Origin: Primula veris
Lineage: Eukaryota > Streptophyta > Magnoliopsida > Ericales > Primulaceae
Assembly (NCBI GenBank): GCA_963682055.1
Contig: OY821744.1
Location: 6,550,835 to 6,614,834 of the forward strand
Direction of reading: 5' to 3'
DNA length: 64,000 nt
Positions within the stretch are counted from its first letter, which is position 1. Each line of letters starts with the position of its first letter. Shown here one piece after another: positions 1 through 11,377 of the stretch. Below the pieces are notes generated by a model that saw only the letters and a program-made list of their open reading frames with translations, ran no database searches and was not told the DNA's origin. A program made the position numbers and the translations under genes.

Positions 1-1310
1 AAAGTTTAAGAGGGTTGTATGAAGGGAAAAAATATAGTTCATAAGAGTTATTTGTATTCTACCCTACAAAAATATTTGCGTTTTTTTGTGATTGGTAATT
101 GCCGGAGATAATTAAATAAGGAATTCAAATTTATCGTGAGAAATTTTGACTGTTTAAACTAGTTCCATATTTTTTTTAAATCAACATTTATTCATTTGTT
201 TAGTAGTCATTGGATCCCGCAAATGATGAACCCCAAAATGGTATGTTTGGAAGCACGTATCCGGACTATAAATGATGCGAATGATCCCGCAAATGATGAA
301 CCCCAAAATGGTATGTTTGGAAGCACGTATCCGGACTATAAATGATGCGAAATGGGTGTAATTATAAAAGGGTGAGGTATTATATTTAGTCCACTTCAGA
401 TGTGATTATTTAGCAAACCATTTTCTTAAACCCGCTAATAATATGGACCAAATTATTAACCGTAAGACTAATGTCTTGCTTACCAAACGAGACATATGGG
501 TAGTAATTGGTGTATTCACAAACGAGTTGATATTTATGTAAATTTTTCTTTTTATTAGTAGGTGCTAAAATAGTAAAAATATATGTTCCATTCGCCCACT
601 AATAATAATGCAATTTGATTTTTTACTTAGTCTCAATAGAATAGTTTTTCAAAATTACAAACAAAACGATTAGTTTTTCAATCTGTCACATCAGCGGGTA
701 AAGATTTTGAGTTGAAATTTTGATGAGGAAAAACATTTTACTTTTATTATTATTAATGTTATGTTCATATACCCACCTTTTTTATTATCATATTTCATTA
801 ACAGGATTTTTCATACACCCCACACAATTTTAAATGTATCCCACATCATATATTGCCGCTGAAATAAAATACAAACTTGAGCAGGCTGCTATAACTCGCC
901 AATTTGGAGATATGTTCATAGTTTCATACCAATGCCTCGTTTTTTTATCTTTTGTTATTCATTTAATAATCTTATACAAAGACATCGTGGGTCAATATTG
1001 TTAAATACGTACACTAAAAATTATGACACGTATCATTCAAATCAAATATCAATTAATTATTAATTTCTCGGTCTGAGAATAAACTTGTTATTAGTAATTT
1101 AAAATCGAAAAATAAATTATATTTTATCATCTTATAAAATCTATGATGATAATTTATATAAAATAAATGTATTTCTTTTTTTAAAAACCATTAAATGTGG
1201 TATAAATTGTAGTACTCATTAGTGATGTTTTCAAACATAAATACAAGTTTGATTCATTTACATAAGTTATGAGAGATAATGGACTCAAACTTAAGGAGCT
1301 GGTCTTGCAA
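1..1310. other. AT-rich intergenic DNA
   Basis: I see no gene in this stretch. It is AT-rich, with short homopolymer runs and stops in all frames. The only structure I can point to is the 70-bp tandem duplication annotated separately at 213-352. Confidence 0.6.
213..352. repeat. 70-bp tandem duplication, two units
   Basis: Two adjacent units, 213-282 and 283-352, both begin GATCCCGCAAATGATGAACC and end in AAATGATGCGA. They are nearly identical, so the duplication is recent. No coding frame runs through it. Confidence 0.85.
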
Positions 1311-1331
1311 ATAAAAGTTCACCCCAAAAGC

Positions 1332-1339
1332 TATAAATA
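1332..1339 (+). promoter_or_regulatory. TATA box-like element
   Basis: TATAAATA followed by AGAGGGTGGGGG is a good plant TATA box. It stands directly before a CA-rich, repeat-containing region that is open for 140 codons, but only from a GTG codon. It may be the promoter of a retroelement or pararetrovirus-like leader; I cannot identify the element. Confidence 0.4.
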
Positions 1340-1559
1340 GAGGGTGGGGGTACCATTATTTTCACATCAAAAAAAGTTTCAGAGAGAAGCTCCTCCACAG
1401 CCGTTAGGGAATCAACTCCGCTCCTCCACGGCCGACAGAGAATCAGCTACGCTCCTTCACAACCGTCAGAAAATCAGTTATGCTCCTCCACAAACGTTAA
1501 GGGATCAACTCCTAGGAGAAGCTCTGCACACTCCGGCCTCAACGAACGCCTTCAAAGTC

Positions 1560-2000
1560 TGCAACAAATCTGTAATAAACTTGGCATTCGATTTTCAAGA
1601 ACGTCTAAAAGCAGCAAGCAAAGCGTTTCTACGTATCAAAATCTTCAAGTTCTTCACCAAATCTGAAGAACTTCTGCAACAAATCTGCCTTCGATCTTCA
1701 GGAACGACTACACAAAGGCAAAAACACGTTTCTCTAGATCAAAATCAACTTCTTCACCAAATCTGAAGAACTTCTGCAACAAATCTGCATTCTATCTTCA
1801 GGAACGACTACAAACAATAAGCAAGACGTTTCTGCAAAGTAAAGTCTTGAAAATTCTTCACCAAATCTGAAGAACTCCACTCAAAAAATCTACAACAAAC
1901 CGACATTCGATCTTCAGGAATGACTACACAAAGGCAAAAATACGTTTTTCTAGATCAAAATCTCTAAGTTTTTCACCAAATCTGAAGAGTGTCAAGATCA
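1560..2000 (+). repeat. Degenerate tandem repeat, ~100-120 bp period
   Basis: The phrase TTCACCAAATCTGAAGA recurs near 1654, 1753, 1857 and 1973, each time followed by CTTCAGGAA(C/T)GACTACA or a variant. Spacing is about 98, 104 and 119 bp. The open frames here translate to low-complexity peptides with no domain I recognise. Position just downstream of a TATA box suggests the transcribed leader of an old retroelement, but this is inference. Confidence 0.6.
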
Positions 2001-2595
2001 TCAACGAAATTAACAAAACTACAAATTTGTTCATCAAATCCCAAGAATTCTACTCAAGTTCAACAAATTCAACAAAATTCATCAAAGAGTCTACAACAGC
2101 ATTTCGAGCCATCACAAATTGTTCGAAGAGGAGAATCAAAGGACTTTAATTTCTATATTTTCTTTTATAAATTATCAGAGATTATACCTGCAAATTAATT
2201 GATAAATAAAATTTAATTTGCTTCGTATTTATTTTTCCTGTTTTCAGCATTTAGTGAAAATTTGTGTGAAACAAATATTACCACCAAATATCAAGGTAGG
2301 GTAAATGTGGAAAAACTGTATACTATGTTTGTTAACAACATGAACTAATTTTATAATAGGAGTGCATTTGAAAAAAACAAAACTATTATTATTTAATAAG
2401 TAGAGTAAGTTTTATTAGAATACATGGTAAAATTCAAATGTATATATATTAAAGCTTATATACGTGTTATATATATATACATGAGAAGTATATATAAACA
2501 TTTTAAAAAAACATCAAATTACACATCAAAATCTAAATCATCCATTTCAAGGGTAAGATTAGAACATAGCTTATGGAAAGACATTTTTATTTAAT

Positions 2596-3346
2596 TGTAG
2601 CTAGTTAATTCCTAAATATAGTAACTATTGGGGAGCCTATTTTTATCGCTAGGCCCGGCTTACTCGTTAGAGGAGATAGGGGCGACGTAGTCTCTCGGAG
2701 GGGGTCGGAGGATCAGTGATGTCGGGGCTTCTTTGCGTCCGCTTCTTACTCTTGTTAGACCTGCGCACGAAACAAACAGGGGGACCGGGTTGGTCCCAAA
2801 CAATCCCCCTCCAACGCTCAAGTCAGTACGGGAAAAGAGAAAGTATGGCAGGACAGTATGGAAGATGAGGGATATAGAGGGTGAAAGGGGGGTGCCTGGA
2901 GGGTACAGACAGATAATCGGGTGTTACGGGGTGGTATCCTCAGTCTTCTGGTCTTTTCGGGTTTTCTCTTAGTGAGAGAGAGCGAGAGCTTTTAATGAAG
3001 CATTAAGTGGGGTATTTATAGTGTCATTAGGTGCATAATGACTCTTGAATCACTGTACATTTAGTTTATGATCTAACGGCGTGACAGGAATTTAGGGCTC
3101 TGACAACAGTATGGACGATCCGTCATGCTAACACTTAGTCCTCTGGGATTGGGCCACGTCGAGTTTCAGACAAGTGGCTCCACATGTCGGGTCGGCCTTG
3201 CGCATGCATGGTGGGCGATATTAATTGAGCGGGCGTACCCGACACGCCTCTCCGCCCCTCTTCGGAGTCGGTCCGGTGTGACTAGGTCCGGGGTTCCGGG
3301 TAATGAGGTCCCGGACGAGAGAATACCGATATTTCCTCACCAACTA
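2596..3346 (-). mobile_element. Diverged Ty3/gypsy LTR (solo or remnant)
   Basis: This segment aligns, with many differences, to the LTR at 54365-55099. Both start TGTA, share a GGGGAGCCTA block and a CAAGTCAGTA block, have a reverse-strand TATA box inside GGGTATTTATAGT, share TGGGCCACGTCG, and end CCTC(A/G)CCAAC. It therefore belongs to the same family as the Tat/Retand-type element at the right of the window, in the same minus orientation. The terminal dinucleotide at 3345-3346 is TA where the other copy has CA. I found no matching target duplication, so exact ends are uncertain. Confidence 0.6.
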
Positions 3347-3420
3347 TTTTCCTTTACGTATCACCTCCGGCGTTGTCTCACCTCCGGCGTTGTATCAACA
3401 AAATTTGATGGCGATAAACT

Positions 3421-4655
3421 TGTTGGTTTCCGTGTACGAAATAACAATTAATAATAATAAAAGGACTAAACAAGAATTAATTAAAACCAGTGTAATCTTT
3501 ATTAATTTCCAAATGAAATACAATAAACTGATTACAACATGTAGGTACTGAAAAGTAATTAAAGCAAACGTTATCAGATTATTATTAATTAATAATCTGA
3601 TGTACTGAATTGCAATAAATAGAAACTGCCGGACTGGAAAGTACAAACTTAACAGCCGGACTGTTCTGTTTGAAATTGAAATTACAGGACTGAATTGAAA
3701 CTATTCTAATTACAGAATTAAATTACAGAATAGTAATTACAGCAAAAAACAGAATTTTAAACTAATTACAGATAAGTACAAACAGAATATAAAGCTACAG
3801 CTAAGGACAGCAATTGAAATACTAAAATAAAAAGGACAGAATTGAATGCGTAAATGAAATGGACAGAATTAAAAGACGTAAATGAAATGGACAGAATAGA
3901 ATAAAATAAGACGAGGCTACTGTTAACAGTATGCTCTTAACCGATATTCGCCCAACCACCTTAAGGTTTCTGGTTGCGTTGGCGCTTCGATCCCAAGGTA
4001 CAACGTCTCGGATGACTCGCCGGAAACTGGCGACGAGTCAAGGTCGAGCTGTTGGTGGGTGGTTCTCTCTGGTTCTAAAATGTAATGCTGTTTTTGAGAG
4101 ATGATATATGCTTCTGTGACATGTGGGGGGTCTGCCTATTTATAAGCTTGCTGAGTATCTCAGCCATTAAGGTCACTTTACTACTGTCAGTTTTCGAAAT
4201 TCGAAACCCGAACAGGCGCGTTTTTCCCGAACAGGAGCAAGCAAGCCCGTCGAGCAAGCAAGCCCGTGTGTGGTACACAATACACACATGTGTATATGGA
4301 CACACTACTTGATATCCACATGGGATACCCTAGTATATATATTGTAAAAATCACTCATGATTTTCCAATGTGGGATAACCCTCATGGGTTAAATCCCATT
4401 TCTTTTCTCATTTTCCAGCATTGGCTTTATTGCCTCTTTCGAGTACCAACCTTCGAGTCCAATTATCATCCACACCCTTCCTCTGAATAGGTCATGCGAT
4501 ATACCGTTGCGAAGCTAGTCGCACGAGCTACTCAACCGCATTGAGTATGGCCTCAGAAAAACTGAGGAGTCGCATTGAAAATTGACTCAAAGATGGTCCC
4601 TGACCATTTGGAACAACCATGTATAAAATACATGTTTTCCTACATTTTTCCAACA
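3421..4655 (-). mobile_element. Solo LTR, probably Ty1/copia, with TSD AAACT
   Basis: The 1235-bp segment begins TGTTGG and ends CCAACA, a perfect 6-bp terminal inverted repeat. It is flanked on both sides by AAACT (3416-3420 and 4656-4660), a 5-bp target duplication. On the minus strand it has a TATA box (reverse of CCTATTTATAAGC near 4136-4148), so the LTR reads leftward. No internal domain is present; this is the footprint left when two LTRs recombine. Copia assignment rests on the TGTTGGAAAAATG start and is tentative. Confidence 0.8.
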
Positions 4656-6537
4656 AAACTCACACAGGAAAACCCCGCCAAGTCGTCAACACACAAAGCA
4701 AAGAGCTTCTAAAGTATATTTTTTATGATTAATGTAAGTGTTCTTTATCTATTGTACATGTTGCTACATCATGTATTCGAACTTCAGAATATTACATGTA
4801 AATTTTGACTTGTCACAAAAATCTTTGACCTATGTCCTCTACCCATTCCAGATTTTACTTGTAAGGGGCAAACTTTTCATAAAAACCGTGTACTTTATTT
4901 GAGTATCCTACAATCTAGCAAAGGTACTTAAATAACTTGTGAATTGAAACCATGGAACGAGACTCTGCTCACCTCCGAGGAGTATTCTTCTTAATCCTCC
5001 ATACCTTCCTAACTAATCGTTTTCCTATTTTAAAACTATACCTATTTCTACAAAATCCAGTTCTGATCCTATTTTAATTTTGTATTGAACTTCTTATTTC
5101 ATTTAAATTATTAATGTTTATCTTGTAAGTTGCTCTGTACTTTAAAGTTTGACAAGTTAACTTAGCTAGGATAATGGTAACACAAATATCCACGTCACGT
5201 ATCGCAAATCACTCCAAATATTATACCCCATATTATCTGCAAACTTCAGTGTCTATTTTCTTATTTTATCAAAAAAATAATAATTTAAAAACTTAAAAAA
5301 TATTATACAATTAATATAAAACATGTATCAATACATTTCAATAATTTTTTTTTAAAGAAAATCCACACGCAATTTATTTTGGAATAAATGTATAAATTAA
5401 ACATTAAATCTTATAAAAATTGTCTAAAACAATATTATATCCAAATTCTTTAAAATTTGAATACAATATAATATAAAATCTTATAAATCTGCGAAACAAG
5501 TTGTGAAAATTTAAAATTTAAGTGAAAATAAGCAGAGAAACACAGAAATGATAAAAAATAGAAAGTAAAAGATTTGACTCATCACAAATTCATACCAACA
5601 TAAAAATAGACTTTATTAACCAAAATTTTATTGGTAATTTTTGCAAATTTCATCCTTAACGATCTGTTTGTTTGAACGGAAAATATTTACCCTGTAAAAT
5701 ATTTGCCAGGAGAATTATTTTCGTCAAAATTGTGTTCTCTCTATTCATTTATTAAGTATTTGACGATACTTATATTTTTCATTGAATTTTTTTGACTAAA
5801 GGCGCGTTTGAGATCAATTTTTGTAGTAAATAATAGATTTTACAATAAGAAACTAACTTGCTTAAAATAAGCTACTTTTGAATAATAATAAGAAAAAAAT
5901 TGTTTAAATTAAGTCATTTATAGCTTTTTTTCTGAATTCCTAAGTTATATGATTTTGAGCTTTTTATGCGAAAAGTAACTTTTGAAAAGTTAGCACCCAT
6001 AACTTTTTTTTATCAAAAAACAAAATAAGAAGTCTTTAGAAATAATGACAAAAAAACGGGTTTAAAATAAGTCACTTCTATCTTTTTTAGCTTTAAATGA
6101 CTTATAACTTATTTTTGTTAATAAGCCATTTTTCACTTTTAACTTATTAGTTACGCTTTAATATACAAAATAATTTAATCAGAAAATTTAACTTTTTTGT
6201 GTAAAAACTAAAATAAGTCTCCGAATTCATAACTTATCCGATTTTGAGTTTTTTCACGAAATCTAACTTTTGAAAAGTTGAAAACCTAATTTATCCAACA
6301 CGCAGAATTAATTTTTATTAAAAAGAAGAAGAAAAACAGAGGTAAAACACGAAGGAAAATGTTTTCGGTCCAATTTTGGGATTTGTCATTTTCCCTTGTT
6401 TTCCTTAACAAATGAAAAATATTTTACTTGGTTTCTTATTTTTCTGTAAACAAATAATGCATAAAATCTATTTTCACTGAAAAATACTGATTTCCCCTCT
6501 AAACAAAGAGAGCCTTTGTGAAAGAAGCATGCACTAG
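4656..6537. other. AT-rich intergenic DNA
   Basis: No gene is visible. Between about 5800 and 6300 the sequence (GGCGCGTTTGAGATC... with repeated AAAATAAGTCA and TTTTGAAAAGTT phrases) looks like decayed MITE DNA, but I could not set its ends. Confidence 0.5.
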
Positions 6538-7243
6538 TAGGGGTGGGCACGGGGCGGATTGAGGCGGATTGGTCTCAATCCTAACCCGTCCCGTAAAATA
6601 AATGGCGGGACGGATTGGGGCGGATTAGTGAAATTCAAATCCCAACCCAACCCAACCCAACCCATTATAATTAAAACCCCAACCCAACCCAACCCAACCC
6701 ATTATCAAGCGGGACGGATTGGGTGCGGGTTGTTTCTTGAATTTTCATTTTAGTCATTAATTTTTCATTATTTCGCATAATTTACCTAAATATTTAAAAA
6801 AATAAAATTCAAATAGAAATATAAACTAAAAGCCAACCAAAATACGTTTAGAATGTTCGGAACAAATAACAAAACTAAAACAAAACAAAACAAAACAAAT
6901 TGTTATTCATCAACATAATCAAAATAAAGTTCAATAGCTAATTGAATCCACAAGTTCAATAGCTACAGATTTCGTAATAACTTTATATAACTTCATATTT
7001 GACTATACTTCAATTACAAATAAAGTTTTTAAAAATAAATTAACCACCCATACTACCTAGACCCAGATTAAAAATTCTTTTTTTTTGTAAGTACGAGATA
7101 ATACATTGAATTTATAAGACAATATATCAATCAAATCATTAAGCTTAAGTTTGGACAATCCAAAGATTTTTTGTCTATATATATAATTTTTCTTAAATCA
7201 ATACTATTATAATATAGAAACTCTTGTTAAAAAAGATCTTGAG

Positions 7244-7288
<45 letters not shown>

Positions 7289-7463
7289 ATTGAAACGGGT
7301 TGAGGTGGATTAACCCGCGGTTTGGAAACCCCAACCCTAACTCAACCCATGAATTTTTTTACGGATTGGGGCGGGGCGGATTTAACTTTTTTTGACACCC
7401 AACCCGTCCCAATCCGCCCGGATTGGGTTACGGGGCGGGTTTGCGGATTTTTTGTCCACCCTA
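6538..7463. mobile_element. Non-autonomous hAT-type element, 926 bp
   Basis: The left end reads TAGGGGTGGGCACGG; the right end, reversed, reads TAGGGTGGACAAAAAATCCG. The element is flanked by an 8-bp direct repeat TGCACTAG (6530-6537 and 7464-7471), the hallmark length for hAT transposons. Both ends carry subterminal G-rich words (GGCGGATTGG, CGGGGCGG) in inverted orientation, and the left part contains runs of the pentamer AACCC/CCAAC. No transposase is encoded, so it would need an autonomous relative. Confidence 0.8.
7246..7284. repeat. (AT)n microsatellite inside the hAT element
   Basis: About 19 uninterrupted AT dinucleotides just before the right subterminal G-rich block of the hAT element. 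Confidence 0.9.
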
Positions 7464-7471
7464 TGCACTAG

Positions 7472-8124
7472 TAATATAAGTTTAACTTGTACCAAAAAAT
7501 TAAAGTTGACAAAAGAATTAGTTGTGCACCAAAGCATGGAGAATTATGGAGTGAAAACAGTCTGGAGGTGAGCTCAGCCCCATGGAATGTACACATGGAC
7601 TAAATAAATCAGTTGGTACATTATCGGTAAAAGAGATCCCAAGTTCAATAAAAGATCCAAAAGTTGCGAGTCACAATCTTATTTCTCCTTCGAAAAATCA
7701 AACAAAATAAAAAGCAGATTGTCTTTAATCATATCAACCCAATCAAATTATAAACAAATTGACCTTTTTAAAACTTGTACAACCTGAAAAACTCATAATA
7801 ATATCAAACAAAAATTAACAATAATCAACACAATCAAACGAACATATTTTGAACCTTTTTTTTCCATAAAAGTACATTAAATATACCAACATTCCACTTG
7901 TATGTCAAAAAACACAGAATCCACATTAAAAAAAAAGAAAGATAAATCTTATAGTCGAGAGAAGAAGAGGCATAGAAGGTGAATGGTAAAGTAATGGTCT
8001 AGAAATTAATGGACCAGATATTGGGCCGAAGTGCAACAATCATTTCTCTTAAAAATATACTTTTCCCACGCCCAACGAATAAGTATGTTTTTCCACTTAT
8101 AAGATACTACCATACGAGAGATCA
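7472..8124. other. Intergenic region and NAC 3' flank
   Basis: No gene is seen. The minus-strand NAC transcript must end somewhere here; I cannot fix the cleavage site. Confidence 0.5.
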
Positions 8125-11100
8125 TTAAAGGTCGTCTAAATCTGCATATATATCATCCAGCTCAATAAATTCTTCTCCGTTAACCTGTCGATAGAAACAT
8201 AAAAGCACTGTTAACAAGTCCTTTTGTTGTCACTTAAAAGAACAGGAATAATTATTCTCAGTGAGATGAAAAAGTATACTTTAGATCACGACACTTTCAA
8301 GATATAAATACCCCTTTTTCATGCAAACATATGAGCAAGTACGTCAAAAACACATTTTACATGAAGCAAGCTTTCAGATGTTACCAAAACAAGACCGCAG
8401 ACAAGTGGCTGGGTATTGATTCTCAAAAGGCTTAAAAAACTAAAGTACAAAAGACAGAAACTGAACAAACCTATAGCATAGAAACCTAAATTCAATATTA
8501 GGCAGGATTGTGTAGCATACCTGGTTAACATCATTATAATTGAAAGGAATATCACGGAAGTCGTCTTCTGAGAATATGTTCATCATCGAAACTATGTCCG
8601 CTTCCCCAACATCTGGCGCTCCACCATTGGCCCAACACATAGTTGTTGAAGGCCTGGGCACAGGTAAGAGTGGCACAGTAGGTGTTCCAGTTATGATAGA
8701 GCTATTGTTGTGAGCTGTTACGGGAGAAGTGAGCGTGTCCATGGAGTAGCTGTCGTTGCGAGTGCCAGAGCTGGTGTTCTGAGCAACTAGGTGAAGATCT
8801 GCAAACGGAGTGGTTGTGTCTAGTGAGTAATTGTCATTAAGAGAGAGAGAGTTCTGATGAGCTGATAGGAGAAAACTTGCAGATTGAGTTATTGTTTTGA
8901 GAGAGTAGTCGTAGTTAGAGATTGGGTTGTTATGAGTGATGGCTGAGAGGGGCGAATTATTGGATGTTTGTAGAGAAGCAGAGGATGTACCAGTGTAGAC
9001 ATGTGTATTGTCGTTAGCAACAGTCGAGGGAGGTACGGGTGCAGGGGGTTGAAAAGTTTCAGCATTATCATCACTGTCCCATTCTTGCTCATTAAATGGA
9101 GCTCCGTATTGAGCCCCATTTTTTGGACCGAGACCACTCTTTTTGAATACTTTCACCAGCACATATGGAGCCTATTACAGAAAACAATGAATTAACAATC
9201 AAATTTGGTTTTCAGCGAGCGGTTCATAAAGTGGTTAAATTATTCACAAAATGACTAGAGATTTACACAACCACAAATTGATTCAATATGAAAAGGAAGA
9301 AATAAAATATTACACGAAGGCAACAACTGGGCAATCTTTTGTCTTTTTATTATCTTAAAGAACAGTATAGCTGCAAAAAGTCTACTGAATGCAATACCAA
9401 CTGAGTGACACATCATTAAGTATATGCAAAAATCTAATCCGTAGACCATAACAAACAAATCTTAAGCAAAGACTTCATTCACCACCCAAATAGTAGAGGA
9501 AAATCAAATTTGGTTTTCAGCGAGCTGTTCATGAAGTGGTTAAATTATTCACAAAATGACTAGATTTACACAACCATAAATTGATTCAAATTGTTTCAAT
9601 ACCAAAAGGAAGAAGTAAAATATTACAAAGGCGCTCCTTTTGTTAATTCCTATACGTTGTTAGCAGCCTAGTTTGCTAGTCTCTTATCTGTATGCTCTGT
9701 TTTTTAGCTTTTAAGTCAGATGTGGAAGAAGTTTGTAAATGTAATCTGCTAGCAAGGACAGCGTACTATAAGCCGAGGCTGTTTGGTTTGGGATAAGTTA
9801 TAAGCTGGTGAGAACCCAATTTTCTGGAATATATGTAGGGGTACCGTCCCTGGTGCTTGAAAAAATATTACAAAGGCAACAACTGGGCAATCTTTTATTT
9901 TTTATCATATTACAGTATAGCTGCAAAACGTCTACTGAAAGCCATAACAATTGAGTGACACATCATCAAGTATATGCAAAAATCTTCATAGCAAACAAAT
10001 CTTAAGCAAAGACTTCACCACCCAAATAGTTGAGGAAAATCAAATTTGGATTTCAGCAAGCTGTTCATAAAACGGTTATAAATTATTCACAAAATGTCTA
10101 GATTTACCAAACCACAAATTGATTCAATACGAAAAGGAAGAAATAAAATATTACAAAGGCAACAACTGGGCAATATTTTATTTTTTATCATCTTAAAGTA
10201 CAATATAGCTGCAAAAAGTCTACTGAATGCCATACCAATTGAGTGACACATCATTAAGCATATGCCAAAATAGTTGAGGAAATTTTAAACTTCTAACTAC
10301 AAATGACAAAAATAGTTACCTGATTAACTCCACCAGCTGCCAACTCCTTCTCCAGAATCCGGTACTCGTGCATTACCCAATCAGTTCTCTCTCCTTTAGG
10401 AGCCTGACCTTGGTGGAAAACCAGGGTTTTAATTGATCCAACAGTTTCTTCATTGTGCACAACAGACCTATCTTTTCCGGTAGCTTTCCAGTACCCAGTT
10501 TCAGTTGCACGGCCAAATCTAGATCCACTTGCATACTTACGTGATATCGGGCAAAAGAAGAACCATTCAAGATCTTTATTCTTCAAACAAGATAAACCTA
10601 CCAAAAGAAATACAAACGTTGTTTAGCTCAAGAAAATAAAGGCATCTTAACTGCAAAGAAAGATGGAAAGAGTGAATTCACAAAAGGCTCGTATGGGTTG
10701 ACCCCTGCTATTACTTTTTTTAATAGAAAGTACACATAAAAGGTGTTTGGTGAAATAAGTTTAAGTATATTCTGAGCCAGTTAATACTTAACTTTTAAAA
10801 GTTATAGAAAGTTTATTAACTTTTGGACGGTGTTTAGAAGTCATGTTTAAGTAGACACTTTAACTGAAAGTTCAAAAGTGAACTTCTGAACTTTTAAAAT
10901 ACATTCAAACGGGCCTGATTAAATAAATATCACCCGTCAGAGTACCACTAAGTACCATAAACCAAGAGAGAAATAGATGTACAAAGAAAATAAAGGAGAT
11001 AAGTACCTGGAAGATCCCAAGGAGGGTACTTGTATACATTGATCTCAGCGATTGCCCCGTCAATTTTTTTTCCCAAAGACTTTCTCTTTAACCAATACTT

Positions 11101-11160
11101 AATGAGCTCAACATCTGTAGGATGAAAACGAAAACCCGGCGGTAGAGACAAACTTGCCAT
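8125..11160 (-). CDS. NAC-domain transcription factor, 380 aa, 4 exons
   Basis: DNA-binding transcription factor of the plant NAC family, acting in the nucleus. Exons by splice consensus and frame: 11160-11007, 10597-10320, 9171-8521, 8184-8125. Residues 1-51 hold subdomain A/B ([20 protein letters not shown], then KSLGKKI and YPPWDLPG). Exon 2 gives C and D ([34 protein letters not shown]). Exon 3 starts with subdomain E ([19 protein letters not shown] then [11 protein letters not shown]). The C-terminal ~220 residues are Ser/Thr/Asn-rich and acidic at the end ([15 protein letters not shown]), a plausible activation tail; no transmembrane helix is seen. The start ATG at 11158-11160 gives the canonical NAC N-terminus. 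A uORF and a 5' UTR intron lie upstream. The KRK-SLGKK start and the GPKNG...YGAPF motif recall the ANAC082-like clade, from memory. Confidence 0.93.
9198..10290. repeat. Three repeat units inside NAC intron 2
   Basis: Units begin near 9202, 9507 and 10038 with AATCAAATTTGG(T/A)TTTCAGC and share GGCAACAACTGGGCAAT and GTGACACATCATTAAG. Units 1 and 3 are about 250-305 bp; unit 2 is longer because of a 229-bp insertion (9633-9861). The intron has thus grown by local tandem duplication. Confidence 0.8.
9633..9861. mobile_element. 229-bp insertion flanked by a 16-bp direct repeat
   Basis: The insert is bounded by AAAATATTACAAAGGC at 9617-9632 and 9862-9877. The two sister units (near 9310 and 10147) carry this word once, joined directly to AACAACTGGGC, so they show the pre-insertion state. 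A 16-bp duplication is typical of target-primed insertion (SINE/LINE); the size fits a SINE, but I could not find convincing A and B boxes or a long tail, so the class is open. Confidence 0.55.
10735..10925. repeat. MITE-like segment in NAC intron 1
   Basis: Starts GGTGTTTGGTGAAATAAG and ends with the loosely inverted ATTCAAACGGGCC; the interior is made of AACTTTTAAAAGTT-like palindromic words. No clear target duplication, so this is a weak call. Confidence 0.35.
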
Positions 11161-11248
11161 AACGAATACCAGCAGTATTCGCAAAAGCCGAACTTATTTG
11201 TGATGAAAAATCTAAAATCTGTAGCACGAGCGTTATTCAAGTTGTAGG

Positions 11249-11359
11249 TCAAGTCAAATCCCGCAAGAAAAGTCGTCGGCCGATTCTCACTCTGCCACTG
11301 CTCAAGAAAATAATAGCACTTCGATAGAAGCACTTATAATTTCCGAAGATTAAAGGCAT
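11249..11359 (-). CDS. Upstream ORF of the NAC gene, 36 aa
   Basis: In the 5' UTR exon (11377-11161) the minus strand has an ATG at 11357-11359 and a frame of 36 codons ending in TGA at 11249-11251, 89 nt before the NAC start. The peptide begins MPLIFGNYKCF and ends RIGRRLFLRDLT, an Arg/Leu-rich C-terminus. Established: some NAC genes, including Arabidopsis ANAC082, carry uORFs reported to repress the main ORF in a peptide-dependent way. Inference: this uORF may do the same. The amino-acid sequence cannot be checked for conservation here. Confidence 0.5.
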   Translation of the reverse strand: MPLIFGNYKCFYRSAIIFLSSGRVRIGRRLFLRDLT

Positions 11360-11377
11360 CGGCCGAACAAAGAAACC

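Noticed and set aside
1344..1766. 140-codon frame downstream of a TATA box
   Set aside because: Opens only from a GTG codon, low-complexity composition, overlaps a degenerate tandem repeat and matches no domain I know.
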